A DNA stretch of 32,948 nucleotides. Source: Gottfriedia acidiceleris (GTDB lineage: Bacteria > Bacillota > Bacilli > Bacillales > Bacillaceae_G). The first letter of the stretch is position 1. Every line of letters starts with the position of its first letter. The stretch spans positions 1 through 32,948 of the forward strand of contig NZ_SCFN01000028.1 in the NCBI RefSeq assembly GCF_004138285.1, written 5' to 3'. Below, in pieces: positions 1 through 7,656 of the stretch. The notes beneath the pieces were generated by a model. It made no database searches and was not told the origin of the DNA. It saw only the letters and a list, made by a program, of their open reading frames with translations. The translations under genes and the position numbers were made by a program.

Positions 1-5
1 AAATG

Positions 6-37
6 AAAAACATCAGCTATTAGGCTGATGTTTTTTT
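6..37 (+). terminator. Intrinsic terminator of a gene upstream of the window
   Basis: An 8-bp stem (10-17 with 24-31) and a 6-nt loop are followed by seven T. An A-run on the 5' side may let it work in both directions. By synteny the upstream gene could be bofA, but it is not in the window. Confidence 0.8.
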
Positions 38-94
38 GTATTTACACACATAATGAATTTAAGGAATCATATTAATTAATGTGAAACTTAATCA

Positions 95-277
95 ATGTAT
101 TTAAACAAGCCTAATTTCACTGGTACTTCACTTAAAGACATTGGTTTAAGTAGCAGTTCCTTCGAGGCACGGAGTTACTCTAAATGGTAATGAGCACCGC
201 ACAGGCAGGCAAAGTAACGAAGAAAACGAGCGTTTTGCGGATAGTCTAAGACTACAAACGAATTGTAGTCCTTTTTT
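95..277 (+). ncRNA. Candidate structured non-coding RNA with its own terminator
   Basis: This stretch has no reading frame of note and is more GC-rich than its surroundings. It contains a 6-bp hairpin (131-136 with 145-150), a possible hairpin at about 169-198 (CGG/CCG closing GTTAC/GTAAT), a small hairpin at 223-236 (AAAACG/CGTTTT), and ACCGC at 196-200 that could pair with GCGG at 237-240. It ends in a perfect 8-bp terminator stem (250-257 with 263-270) followed by six T. A helix between CTTCG/TTACT (161-178) and AGTAACGAAG (about 213-222) is an alternative that would form a pseudoknot with the 196/237 pairing. The 5' end is a guess. It does not match any riboswitch, SRP, 6S, tmRNA or RNase P signature I can recall. 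It could be a small RNA or the remains of a leader. Confidence 0.45.
249..277 (+). terminator. Terminator ending the candidate RNA
   Basis: A perfect 8-bp stem GACTACAA/TTGTAGTC (250-257, 263-270) with a 5-nt loop is followed by C and six T. It is a classical Rho-independent terminator with no coding sequence before it inside the window, so something non-coding is transcribed here. Confidence 0.85.
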
Positions 278-404
278 AGTAGTTAATAGGAACAAAAATA
301 AGATCAAAGCAGGAAAGTAGTATCATATTAGAATAAAAATTTTAAAATATAGAGCACAAAATTAGAACTATTTTCATATATTACAAAAAAATAGGCCCTA
401 AATT

Positions 405-433
405 GTATAAAAAGTTTTTAATTTGCAAAACTG
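405..433 (+). promoter_or_regulatory. Possible forespore (sigma-F type) promoter of csfB
   Basis: GTATA (405-409), a 15-nt spacer and GCAAAACTG (425-433) resemble the sigma-F pattern GYATA-N15-GGNNANNTW, with mismatches at the second G and the last base. csfB of B. subtilis is known to be transcribed in the forespore, which fits. The match is by eye only. Confidence 0.4.
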
Positions 434-500
434 AATAATAAACGAAATTGTTTAATCAATCGTAAATTGCACTGGAAAAACACTAAGAGGAGGAAAAAAG

Positions 501-689
501 GTGAATGGTTTATCAAAATGTATAGTTTGTGAAGAGAAAAAGGAACATGGCATTCATATTATTGAAGCATTCGTATGCGAAGAGTGTGAAAAGAAAATCG
601 TAAAAACTGAAACAGATGCACCAATGTACAATTCCTTTGTAGAGAAGTTAAGATGTATTAGTACGGTGAAAGAAGAAATTGCGAATTAG
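501..689 (+). CDS. csfB: Anti-sigma factor CsfB (Gin), zinc-binding
   Basis: A 62-residue protein starting at GTG, 7 nt after a strong GAGGAGG binding site. It carries two Cys pairs, C7-x2-C10 and C26-x2-C29, the zinc ribbon of the CsfB/Gin family. The C-terminal half is short and helical. In B. subtilis CsfB (64 residues) is made in the forespore and inhibits sigma-G (and sigma-E), so the late forespore factor is not active too early. The identification rests on length, the Cys spacing and position just upstream of the yaaO-tmk-holB cluster. A sigma-F-like promoter lies about 70 nt upstream. The gene is monocistronic here: a hairpin follows at 708-738. In B. subtilis xpaC and yaaN come next; both are missing here. 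Confidence 0.85.
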   Translation: MNGLSKCIVCEEKKEHGIHIIEAFVCEECEKKIVKTETDAPMYNSFVEKLRCISTVKEEIAN

Positions 690-707
690 AGATTAGCATA
701 AGCGTAA

Positions 708-738
708 TAGACTAATAGTAGTAGTCTAATAAGTTTTT
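708..738 (+). terminator. Weak terminator after csfB
   Basis: A 7-bp stem TAGACTA/TAGTCTA (708-714, 722-728) with a 7-nt loop is followed, after a short gap, by five T. The stem is AT-rich, so efficiency is probably moderate. Confidence 0.5.
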
Positions 739-767
739 GTAAGTTAAAATAAGATATAAAGTGAAGG

Positions 768-876
768 ACCGATTCTATATACAGGTACCTCTGCCATAAT
801 TTATTACTGTTTGGTTGCTTCTTTAGTGACTGAGCCTTTAAGTAATGGAGAGAACTTGTAAATATAATCGGTTTTT
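768..876 (+). other. 109-nt imperfect long hairpin ending in a T-run, in the csfB-yaaO gap
   Basis: The ends pair perfectly (768-774 ACCGATT with 866-872 AATCGGT). Moving inward there are further helices: 781-786 with 854-859, 789-792 with 849-852, 794-795 with 847-848, 803-808 with 841-846, and 813-816 with 833-836. Five T follow the outer 3' arm. It contains no gene. It may be an elaborate terminator, a regulatory leader or a small miniature inverted-repeat element; I cannot decide which. The remainder of the 337-nt gap (690-1026) holds only the csfB hairpin and a possible yaaO promoter. Confidence 0.5.
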
Positions 877-966
877 ATATTGTCTATAAAATGTTGGTCT
901 CAAATTAAGTAGTGTTATTAAAATGTCGAAAAATATGTTTGGTTTGTTTAATTAAAAATCCAACAA

Positions 967-996
967 AAATATACTAGTATAACGATTCATACAAAT
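967..996 (+). promoter_or_regulatory. Possible sigma-E-like promoter of yaaO
   Basis: AAATATA (967-973), a 14-nt spacer and CATACAAA (988-995) resemble the mother-cell sigma-E pattern (ATA centre at -35; CATACANT at -10, 7 of 8). The implied transcript start is about 25 nt before the yaaO start codon. I know of no evidence that yaaO is a sporulation gene in B. subtilis, so treat this as a sequence observation only. Confidence 0.35.
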
Positions 997-1026
997 AATA
1001 TGCGTAAATTAAAGGAAGCGTTAAAG

Positions 1027-2445
1027 ATGAATAAAATGCCATTACTAAGTGCACTGAAACAGTTTGTTAATAAAGAAACAATATCTCTACATGTTCCAGG
1101 TCATAAAAATGGAAAGCACAATTTTATAAATGAATTAGGATTACCAAATATATTAAATTATGATGTGACGGAATTAAACGGATTAGATGACTTACATTAT
1201 CCTTCAGAGGTGATCAGTGAGGCTCAAAAGATGTTGGCCAAAGTATACAAAGCAGAAGAAAGTTTCTTCTTAGTAAATGGTTCAACTGTGGGGAACCTAG
1301 CTGCAATTTTAGCCTTATGTGGCGAAAATGACGAAGTATTGGTACAACGCAATTGTCATAAGTCAATTTTTCATGGTCTTTTACTTGCTGGAGCAAAGCC
1401 TATATTCTTGCCATTAGATATTGATGAAGAATTAGGACAACCACTTGGGGTAAATACTGAGCAATCTATAAATGTAATAAAAAATTATCCAAAAGCAAAA
1501 GCAATAATTTTAACAAATCCTAATTATTATGGAATGTCCCAGAATTTAAAAAATATAATTGAGTTCGCCCATAAAATGGAGATCCCAACGATAGTTGATG
1601 AGGCTCATGGGACACATTTTATAATTGGGGCACCTTTTCCAGAGGACGCGCTCTCTATGGGTGCCGATATTGTCATACAGTCAGCACATAAAACTTTGCC
1701 CGCAATGACAATGGGCTCGTATTTACATATAAAATCAAAATTTGTTTGTAAAGATAAAGTAAGAGAAATGCTGAGAATGCTACAAAGTAGCAGTCCTTCT
1801 TATCCAATCATGGCTTCCTTAGATTACGCAAGGAGTTTTGTCGAAACATTTTCTTTTGATAAAGTGAAAATACTTCAAAAGAAAATTGCCGAATTTATTA
1901 AAGAAGTTAATGATTTATCTAGCTTACAAATTGTTACGTCAAGTCGTATAAACTATACACAAGACTTACTAAAAGTAATCGTAAAAAGTAAAAAAGGACA
2001 TACCGGTAAACAATTACAGGAAATGTTTGAAAATGAGGGAATCTATTCAGAGCTATCAGATTGGGGACATGTTCTGTTTATCCTTCCGCTAGATGAAAGA
2101 ATTGATTTTAATGACCTTATTATTCGAATAAAAAAAGCAACTGAATCTATGGTATATATTGAAAATAAACAACCTAAGCTTAACGCACCTAATTTTACGA
2201 GTACAGTTTTACATAGCTACGCTGACTTAAAGAAAAAAAGGAAGTTGGTAAAAGATTTGGCAGATTCAGTAGGAGAAATCTCTGCAGAAAATATTGTTCC
2301 TTATCCACCAGGAATTCCGATTTTACTAAAAGGTGAACTAGTTACTACTAAGCATGTTGATTATATTCATGATGTATATCAATATGGAATGACGATTCAA
2401 AATTTGATTGAAGATAAAAATTTACAAATTGAAGTATTGATTTAG
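1027..2445 (+). CDS. yaaO: Orn/Lys/Arg decarboxylase family protein YaaO
   Basis: A PLP-dependent fold-type I decarboxylase of 472 residues, of the family that removes CO2 from lysine, arginine or ornithine to make diamines or agmatine; the substrate cannot be read from sequence. Visible signatures are the N-terminal HVPGHKNG, VNGSTVGN, the PLP aspartate in DEAHGTHF, and the Schiff-base lysine in SAHKT, followed by the C-terminal domain with PYPPGIP. I chose ATG 1027 over the upstream ATG at 1000 because AAAGGAAG (1011-1018) is well placed for it and the B. subtilis protein starts at the same point relative to the HVPGH motif. tmk follows after 12 nt and is probably co-transcribed. Missing neighbours xpaC and yaaN are noted separately. 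Confidence 0.9.
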   Translation: MNKMPLLSALKQFVNKETISLHVPGHKNGKHNFINELGLPNILNYDVTELNGLDDLHYPSEVISEAQKMLAKVYKAEESFFLVNGSTVGNLAAILALCGENDEVLVQRNCHKSIFHGLLLAGAKPIFLPLDIDEELGQPLGVNTEQSINVIKNYPKAKAIILTNPNYYGMSQNLKNIIEFAHKMEIPTIVDEAHGTHFIIGAPFPEDALSMGADIVIQSAHKTLPAMTMGSYLHIKSKFVCKDKVREMLRMLQSSSPSYPIMASLDYARSFVETFSFDKVKILQKKIAEFIKEVNDLSSLQIVTSSRINYTQDLLKVIVKSKKGHTGKQLQEMFENEGIYSELSDWGHVLFILPLDERIDFNDLIIRIKKATESMVYIENKQPKLNAPNFTSTVLHSYADLKKKRKLVKDLADSVGEISAENIVPYPPGIPILLKGELVTTKHVDYIHDVYQYGMTIQNLIEDKNLQIEVLI

Positions 2446-2457
2446 GAGGAAACACAC

Positions 2458-3090
2458 TTGAAATCTTTATTCATTACATTTGAAGGACCAGAGGGTGCAG
2501 GGAAAACAACAATTATAAATATGATATCGGAGGAACTTCGTAAAAGAAGTGTAAATTTTATCTCTACCCGCGAACCAGGTGGTATACGTATCGCTGAAAG
2601 TATAAGAAATATTATATTAGACACAGAGAATGTTGAAATGGACAAGCGTACGGAGGCACTACTTTATGCTGCTGCAAGGAGGCAACATTTAGCAGAGAAA
2701 GTAATCCCTGCATTAGAAGAAGGAAAAACCGTGCTATGTGATCGATTTGTAGATAGCTCGCTTGCATATCAGGGTGTCGGTAGAGGGATCGGAATAGATG
2801 AAATTTATAATATCAACCAATTTGCGATCGATGGTTTAATGCCGGACTTAACAATTTACTTTGATTTAGACCCTAAAGTTGGACTAAATAGAGTTCATCA
2901 AGCAGATGAGAGAGAAATCAATCGACTGGATTTAGAAGAACTAGATTTTCATTTAAAAGTTCAAAGTGGATATGCTGAAATCATGAAGAGAGAACCATGG
3001 CGCTTTAAACGAATTGATGCATCAAACTCGATCGATCGAGTATTTAATGATACTTTAAAAGTCATTTTAGAAAAAATAGAAGAAATTTAA
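2458..3090 (+). CDS. tmk: Thymidylate kinase
   Basis: Phosphorylates dTMP to dTDP with ATP, the last specific step of dTTP supply, in the cytoplasm. The protein has 210 residues, standard for the family. The P-loop GPEGAGKTT lies at residues 10-18, the DRF motif at 95-97 followed by SSLAYQG, and the C-terminal region carries an Arg-rich lid segment. The start is TTG at 2458, 6 nt after TAGGAGGAA; no ATG or GTG nearby keeps the P-loop. It follows yaaO with a 12-nt gap. In B. subtilis yaaQ (darA) and yaaR separate tmk from holB; here there is only a 211-nt non-coding gap with a promoter. Confidence 0.96.
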   Translation: MKSLFITFEGPEGAGKTTIINMISEELRKRSVNFISTREPGGIRIAESIRNIILDTENVEMDKRTEALLYAAARRQHLAEKVIPALEEGKTVLCDRFVDSSLAYQGVGRGIGIDEIYNINQFAIDGLMPDLTIYFDLDPKVGLNRVHQADEREINRLDLEELDFHLKVQSGYAEIMKREPWRFKRIDASNSIDRVFNDTLKVILEKIEEI

Positions 3091-3112
3091 TTATTTACAA
3101 AAATTGATTACA

Positions 3113-3142
3113 TGAACAATAAAATGACGGAACTGGTATAAT
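3113..3142 (+). promoter_or_regulatory. Probable sigma-A promoter of the holB-ricT-yabA operon
   Basis: A perfect TATAAT (3137-3142) preceded by an extended -10 TGG, with a -35-like TGAACA (3113-3118) at an 18-nt spacing. It lies in the gap where yaaQ-yaaR would be expected. The leader to the holB start would be about 150 nt; I see no known riboswitch in it. Confidence 0.6.
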
Positions 3143-3301
3143 AGAAGAAAGAATACTTTCGAAACTTAACTGAAAATTATTTGCATCAATAGATAAAAGT
3201 TGGCCAAAAGCTAGGGCGATTTAATTGGTAAAATGATTTTAAAAAAACGATCCATTTTAAAAATATCATTGATTAATTTATAGATATGAGTAGGTGTAAA
3301 C

Positions 3302-4297
3302 ATGAAAACATCTTGGGAGAAACTAAGCGAGCGTCAGCCAGTTGCTACAAAAATGTTAAAAAATGCAGTAATTAAGAACAGGGTAGCTCATGCTTATTTA
3401 TTTGAGGGCCCAAGAGGAACTGGTAAACGAGAACTTGCATTATACTACACAAAAGTATTACTATGTGAGAATGTAAGTGGCGCTACACCTTGTGGAACTT
3501 GTCGTAATTGTAAGCGTGTCGATTCTGGTAATCACCCAAATGTTTATGTAATTGAGCCTGAAGAAGCCTCTATAAAAAAACATCAAATTCAACAATTACA
3601 AGAAGAATTCTCTAAAACAGCTGTTGAATCGAATCGAAAAATTTATATAATAGACCATGCTGATCGAATGACGACAAATGCAGCTAATTCTTTATTGAAA
3701 TTTTTGGAAGAGCCAGTCTCAATTACAACTGCATTTTTATTAACTGAACAAGTACAACAAATTTTGCCAACGATACAATCTCGCTGTCAATCAATCCATT
3801 TTAATCCATTACCAACAAAATACTTTGAAGAACATTTAGTTAATATCGAGCTCCAATCAAACTTAATACCATTATTAGCAAGATTAACAAATAGTGAGGC
3901 AGTCGCACTTCAAATTGCTGAAGAAGAATGGTTTGCACAAGCTAGAGATTTAGTGATAGAATTATATGAAGCATTATTAACGACAAAAAAAGATAGTCTT
4001 CTAGTCATACAACAAAATGTTTCTCGTCATTTTGATACGAAGGAACAGTTACAAATGATGCTTGATATGCTTGTATTAGCCTTTAAAGATATGCTATATA
4101 TATATGCTGAGCAAGATCAAAACGTTGTTTTTAAAAATGAAGAACTATTAATGAGACAAGCATTAAATCGTATTTCATTAGAGAAAATAACCACTTGTTT
4201 AGAAATCATCCTTTTTGCTAAAAAGCGCTTAACATCAAACGCAAATATGTTAATGGTTTTAGAGCAAATGATTATAGAACTACAGGAGGGATTGTAG
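3302..4297 (+). CDS. holB: DNA polymerase III subunit delta' (clamp loader)
   Basis: Subunit of the clamp loader that places the sliding clamp DnaN on primed DNA. The 331 residues match the family length. A Walker A-like GPRGTGKR is at residues 36-43, a four-Cys zinc module at C55, C64, C67 and C70, and the SRC arginine-finger motif appears in IQSRCQSI. An ATG start at 3302 is preceded by a weak site (GTAGGTG). ricT begins 3 nt after its stop, and yabA 12 nt after ricT, so the three form one operon linking the clamp loader with the regulators RicT and YabA. Confidence 0.94.
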   Translation: MKTSWEKLSERQPVATKMLKNAVIKNRVAHAYLFEGPRGTGKRELALYYTKVLLCENVSGATPCGTCRNCKRVDSGNHPNVYVIEPEEASIKKHQIQQLQEEFSKTAVESNRKIYIIDHADRMTTNAANSLLKFLEEPVSITTAFLLTEQVQQILPTIQSRCQSIHFNPLPTKYFEEHLVNIELQSNLIPLLARLTNSEAVALQIAEEEWFAQARDLVIELYEALLTTKKDSLLVIQQNVSRHFDTKEQLQMMLDMLVLAFKDMLYIYAEQDQNVVFKNEELLMRQALNRISLEKITTCLEIILFAKKRLTSNANMLMVLEQMIIELQEGL

Positions 4298-4300
4298 ATT

Positions 4301-5128
4301 GTGTACGAAGTAGTCGGAGTACGTTTTAAAAAAGCAGGTAAAATCTATTATTTCGACCCAAATGGATTAGCAATCCCTAAAGATACTTTTGTCATCGTTG
4401 AGACGGTGAGAGGGATTGAATTTGGAAAAGTAGTTGTACCAAATAAAAAGGTCGGAGAAAATGACGTAGTCCTTCCGTTAAAAAAAGTTATGCGATTAGC
4501 TGATGAGCATGATCGTATGATTGTTGAAGAGAATAAACAATCAGCTAAAGAAGCTTATGAAGTTTGTTCTAGTAAAGTTATGCAACATGAACTAGATATG
4601 AAATTAGTTGATGTCGAATACACGTTTGACCGAAATAAAGTCATCTTTTATTTTACAGCAGATGGTAGAATAGACTTTAGGGAATTAGTAAAGGATTTAG
4701 CTGCAGTATTCCGTACTCGAATTGAATTAAGACAAATAGGAGTACGTGATGAAGCTAAAATGCTTGGTGGGATTGGGCCTTGCGGTAGAATGTTGTGTTG
4801 TTCAACGTTCTTAGGTGATTTTGAACCAGTATCCATTAAAATGGCTAAAGATCAAAACCTTTCTCTAAACCCAGCGAAAATTTCAGGACTTTGTGGCCGA
4901 TTAATGTGCTGCTTAAAATATGAAAATGACGAGTATGAGGCTGCAAAAGAACAACTTCCAGACTTAGAGGATATCATCAAGACAGCAGAAGGTCCTGGAA
5001 GAGTAGTAGGATTGAACATCTTAGAACGAGTTATTCAGGTAGAATTGATCAAAAAAGAACGCGTTGTGGAGTATACCCTAGATGATTTAATTCACGAGGG
5101 AGTCGTGTCAATACAAACCACAGATTAA
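4301..5128 (+). CDS. ricT: RicT (YaaT), PSP1-domain protein of the Y-complex
   Basis: In B. subtilis RicT joins RicA (YmcA) and RicF (YlbF) in an Fe-S complex that steers RNase Y processing and is needed for sporulation, competence and biofilms. This 275-residue protein has the PSP1 domain with the signature GIGPCGRMLCCSTF and a second GLCGRLMCCLKYE. Cysteines 161, 166, 167, 198, 203 and 204 are the likely Fe-S cluster ligands. The start is GTG 4301, 10 nt after GGAGGG. It overlaps nothing and is tightly coupled to holB upstream and yabA downstream. Confidence 0.94.
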   Translation: MYEVVGVRFKKAGKIYYFDPNGLAIPKDTFVIVETVRGIEFGKVVVPNKKVGENDVVLPLKKVMRLADEHDRMIVEENKQSAKEAYEVCSSKVMQHELDMKLVDVEYTFDRNKVIFYFTADGRIDFRELVKDLAAVFRTRIELRQIGVRDEAKMLGGIGPCGRMLCCSTFLGDFEPVSIKMAKDQNLSLNPAKISGLCGRLMCCLKYENDEYEAAKEQLPDLEDIIKTAEGPGRVVGLNILERVIQVELIKKERVVEYTLDDLIHEGVVSIQTTD

Positions 5129-5140
5129 GAGGTGGTAAGA

Positions 5141-5500
5141 TTGGACAAGAAGAATATATTCTTATCTCTTTCCAATATGGAAGAACAAATTCAAGATTTA
5201 TCAACACAGCTTAGTGATTTAAAACAATATATTGCTGAGCTACTAGAAGAAAATCACTATACGAAAATTGAGAATGATCACTTGCGAGAAAGATTAGGTC
5301 TAAATAAACGTATAGAAGAAAAAGAACAAATAAAAGACTCAAAGAAGAAAAAGGTACAAAAGGATAAGGATCTTGGGGAAGGCTATGATAATTTAGCAAG
5401 ATTGTACCAAGAAGGTTTCCATATTTGTAATCTACATTATGGAAGCGTACGTCATGGTGAGGACTGTCTGTTTTGTTTATCCTTCTTTGATAAAAAGTAA
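5141..5500 (+). CDS. yabA: Replication initiation control protein YabA
   Basis: Negative regulator of replication initiation: it binds DnaA and the clamp DnaN and lowers cooperative DnaA binding at oriC. The 119-residue protein has an N-terminal coiled coil (about 10-55), a charged Lys/Glu linker, and a C-terminal zinc-binding module with HICNLHYG and CLFCLSFF (His and three Cys). I placed the start at TTG 5141: the B. subtilis protein begins with the same MDKK, and AAGAGGTGG (5128-5135) is a proper binding site for it, while the in-frame GTG at 5132 lies inside that site. It is the last gene of the holB operon; a long terminator-like hairpin follows. Confidence 0.93.
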   Translation: MDKKNIFLSLSNMEEQIQDLSTQLSDLKQYIAELLEENHYTKIENDHLRERLGLNKRIEEKEQIKDSKKKKVQKDKDLGEGYDNLARLYQEGFHICNLHYGSVRHGEDCLFCLSFFDKK

Positions 5501-5506
5501 TGGTAG

Positions 5507-5610
5507 GCTATTCCGGAAGAAGCGAGCGATTACCTTTTTAGATAACAGCTAGTAAATAAGCTGGTTAAAAAGGTAAAGTTTGCAGGTTCCAAATGGAATA
5601 GCTTCTTTTT
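5507..5610 (+). terminator. Long branched hairpin terminator after yabA
   Basis: The outer stem GCTATTCC/GGAATAGC (5507-5514, 5595-5602) is followed by five T at 5606-5610. Inside is a perfect 11-bp stem TTACCTTTTTA/TAAAAAGGTAA (5530-5540, 5566-5576) and an apical CAGCT/AGCTG. Between them GGAA/TTCC and wobble pairs of GCGAGC with GTTTGC can form. At about 100 nt it is larger than a usual terminator and may be a processed RNA. Confidence 0.6.
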
Positions 5611-5687
5611 ATGTATTGCTAGTTAATTGTTATACGATTAGGCAATGCTAAAAGATAATATTGGTGTGAATTTGAAAGGAATTAATT

Positions 5688-6425
5688 ATGCTTAAAGGTG
5701 ACGAACGCTTAGATTACTTATTAACCGATGATATGAGGATTATTCAAAGTCCATCTGTTTTTTCATTTTCATTAGATGCAGTTCTTTTATCCAATTTTAC
5801 ATATGTCCCGATCCAAAAAGGTACAATTGTTGATTTATGCTCTGGAAATGGAGTTATTCCATTGATGCTACACCGAAGATCTAAAGCAAATATAATTGGT
5901 GTAGAAATACAAGAGCGATTGTATGATATGGCTAAAAGAAGCATTGAATATAACAAGTTAGATGAAAAAATATCAATGATTCATGATGATTTAAAAAATG
6001 CACCTGATAAAATAGGTAGAGAATTTGTAGATGTTGTTACGTGTAATCCACCATACTTTCAAGATATTCCGACTTCTGAACAGAATATGAATGAGCATTA
6101 TGCAATAGCGAGACATGAGATTAAAACGAATTTAGAAGAAGTAATTAATGCAAGTAAACAACTTTTGAAGCATGGTGGAAAATTGGCCATGGTTCATCGT
6201 CCAGGACGTATGTTGGATATTGTTACAACAATGCGTAAACATGGTATTGAGCCGAAAAGAATTCAGTTTGTCTATCCAAAAATGGGTAAGGAAGCAAATA
6301 CACTTTTAATTGAAGGTATTAAAGGCGGTAAGGCAGACCTTAAAATTTTGCCTCCGATTTACGTATATGAGGAAAATAACGAGTATACGACTGAGTTAAA
6401 GGAAATTCTATATGGAAGATCATAA
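5688..6425 (+). CDS. yabB: YabB, TrmN6-like SAM-dependent methyltransferase
   Basis: A 245-residue class I SAM methyltransferase of the TrmN6 family, which N6-methylates A37 of tRNA-Val(1) in E. coli; the exact target here is inferred. The SAM-binding [14 protein letters not shown] is near residues 48-61, an acidic ribose-binding GVEIQ follows, and the catalytic NPPY of adenine-N6 enzymes is at 120-123. An [10 protein letters not shown] segment before motif I is typical of the family. The ATG start at 5688 has AAAGGA 7 nt upstream. The 3' end overlaps yazA by 14 nt, so the two are translationally coupled. Confidence 0.88.
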   Translation: MLKGDERLDYLLTDDMRIIQSPSVFSFSLDAVLLSNFTYVPIQKGTIVDLCSGNGVIPLMLHRRSKANIIGVEIQERLYDMAKRSIEYNKLDEKISMIHDDLKNAPDKIGREFVDVVTCNPPYFQDIPTSEQNMNEHYAIARHEIKTNLEEVINASKQLLKHGGKLAMVHRPGRMLDIVTTMRKHGIEPKRIQFVYPKMGKEANTLLIEGIKGGKADLKILPPIYVYEENNEYTTELKEILYGRS

Positions 6426-6678
6426 ACACTATTTATATGTGCTAGAATGTTCTGATGCAACTTTCTATGCAGGGTATACAACAAATATTGAGCGTAGGGT
6501 AAAACAACACAACGATGGTAAGGGTGCAAAATATACGAGAGGTAGAACACCTGTAAATTGTATATTTTTTGAGGAATACCCAACTAAAAGAGAAGCGATG
6601 CAAGCGGAATACGCTTTTAAGCAATTATCAAGAGAAAACAAAGAACGATATATGAGAGGAGGAACGAGCAATGATTAA
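6412..6678 (+). CDS. yazA: GIY-YIG domain protein YazA
   Basis: An 88-residue UPF0213 protein consisting of a single GIY-YIG nuclease-like domain: [20 protein letters not shown] carries the YVL...YAGYT form of the motif, then the Arg of ERRVKQHN and the Glu of [12 protein letters not shown]. Its cellular role is not established. It overlaps yabB by 14 nt and rsmI by 8 nt, which places it in the RNA-modification operon yabB-yazA-rsmI, as in B. subtilis. Confidence 0.9.
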   Translation: MEDHKHYLYVLECSDATFYAGYTTNIERRVKQHNDGKGAKYTRGRTPVNCIFFEEYPTKREAMQAEYAFKQLSRENKERYMRGGTSND

Positions 6679-7549
6679 AAGTCAAAAGAGCTTCTTAAAT
6701 GAAGAATTAGGCTGTCTTTATTTAATACCAACACCTATTGGCAACTTAGAAGATATGACGTTTAGAGCGGTACGAATACTTAAAGAAGTGGATTATATTG
6801 CAGCGGAGGATACTCGTAATACGAAAAAGCTTTGTAATCACTTCGAAATACCAACGCCATTAGTAAGTTATCATGAGCATAATAAAGAAAAAGCAGGATT
6901 AAAGCTTGTTGAAGATATAAAACAAGGATTAAAAATTGGATTAGTAAGCGATGCGGGAATGCCGTGCATAAATGACCCAGGTTATGAGCTTGTAAAGCTT
7001 TGTTTAGAAGAAGGTATTTCTGTCATTCCTTTACCCGGTGCAAATGCTGCATTAACATCTTTAATATCATCAGGACTACCTACCGATTCATTTTTATACA
7101 TAGGATTCTTATCACGTCAAAAGAAAGATAAGAAGAAGCAATTGGAACCGTTAAAGGGGCAACGTAGTACAGTCATTTTATACGAGTCTCCACACCGGTT
7201 AAAAGAAACATTACACGTTATTCTTGAAGTATTAGGTGACAGAAAAATTGTACTTTGTAGAGAATTAACAAAGAAGTTCGAAGAGTTTTTACGAGGAACA
7301 GTTAGTGATGCAATAGACTGGGCAACGAATGAAGAAGTACGTGGAGAGTTTGTAGTTGTTTTAGAAGGGGCATCTGAAGAAGATGTGAAGAACAATGAGG
7401 AGTGTTGGTGGCAGGAACTATCCATTAACCAGCATGTCGATTGGTACATAAATGAAAAAAATGAAAAAAGTAAAGATGCAATAAAACTTGTTGCGAAGGA
7501 TCGTTCATTAAATAAAAGGGACGTCTACGCGGAATATCACGAAATTTAA
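6671..7549 (+). CDS. rsmI: 16S rRNA 2'-O-methyltransferase RsmI (YabC)
   Basis: Methylates the ribose of C1402 in the decoding centre of 16S rRNA. The 292-residue protein has the tetrapyrrole-methylase fold: an N-terminal LIPTPIGNLEDMTFRA, then AAEDTRNTKKL, the SAM-pocket GLVSDAGMPCINDPG, and PLPGANAALTSLISSGLP. A GAGGAGGAACG site overlapping the end of yazA serves the ATG at 6671. It is the last gene of the operon, and a hairpin shared with convergent abrB follows. Confidence 0.95.
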   Translation: MIKSQKSFLNEELGCLYLIPTPIGNLEDMTFRAVRILKEVDYIAAEDTRNTKKLCNHFEIPTPLVSYHEHNKEKAGLKLVEDIKQGLKIGLVSDAGMPCINDPGYELVKLCLEEGISVIPLPGANAALTSLISSGLPTDSFLYIGFLSRQKKDKKKQLEPLKGQRSTVILYESPHRLKETLHVILEVLGDRKIVLCRELTKKFEEFLRGTVSDAIDWATNEEVRGEFVVVLEGASEEDVKNNEECWWQELSINQHVDWYINEKNEKSKDAIKLVAKDRSLNKRDVYAEYHEI

Positions 7550-7569
7550 TTTGGTTTAAAAATGAAGTT

Positions 7570-7649
7570 AGGCTGTCTTATTTATTTGTAATTCTCTACT
7601 CATTTTTACTTGCTTTTTATTTAGAGAATGCAATTAAAATAGGCAGCCT
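7570..7649. terminator. Shared terminator hairpin between convergent rsmI and abrB
   Basis: A 13-bp stem with one bulge (7570-7583 with 7637-7649) and a perfect inner stem ATTCTCTA/TAGAGAAT (7591-7598, 7622-7629) fill the gap. T-runs are modest on both sides, so it probably acts on both transcripts but not very strongly. Confidence 0.6.
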
Positions 7650-7656
7650 CTTCAAT

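Noticed and set aside
110-240. Known RNA families (SRP RNA, RNase P, c-di-GMP, Moco, THF) for the 5' element
   Set aside because: Short stretches such as GCACAGGCAGGCAAAG recall some riboswitches, but the required conserved blocks are missing or in the wrong order.
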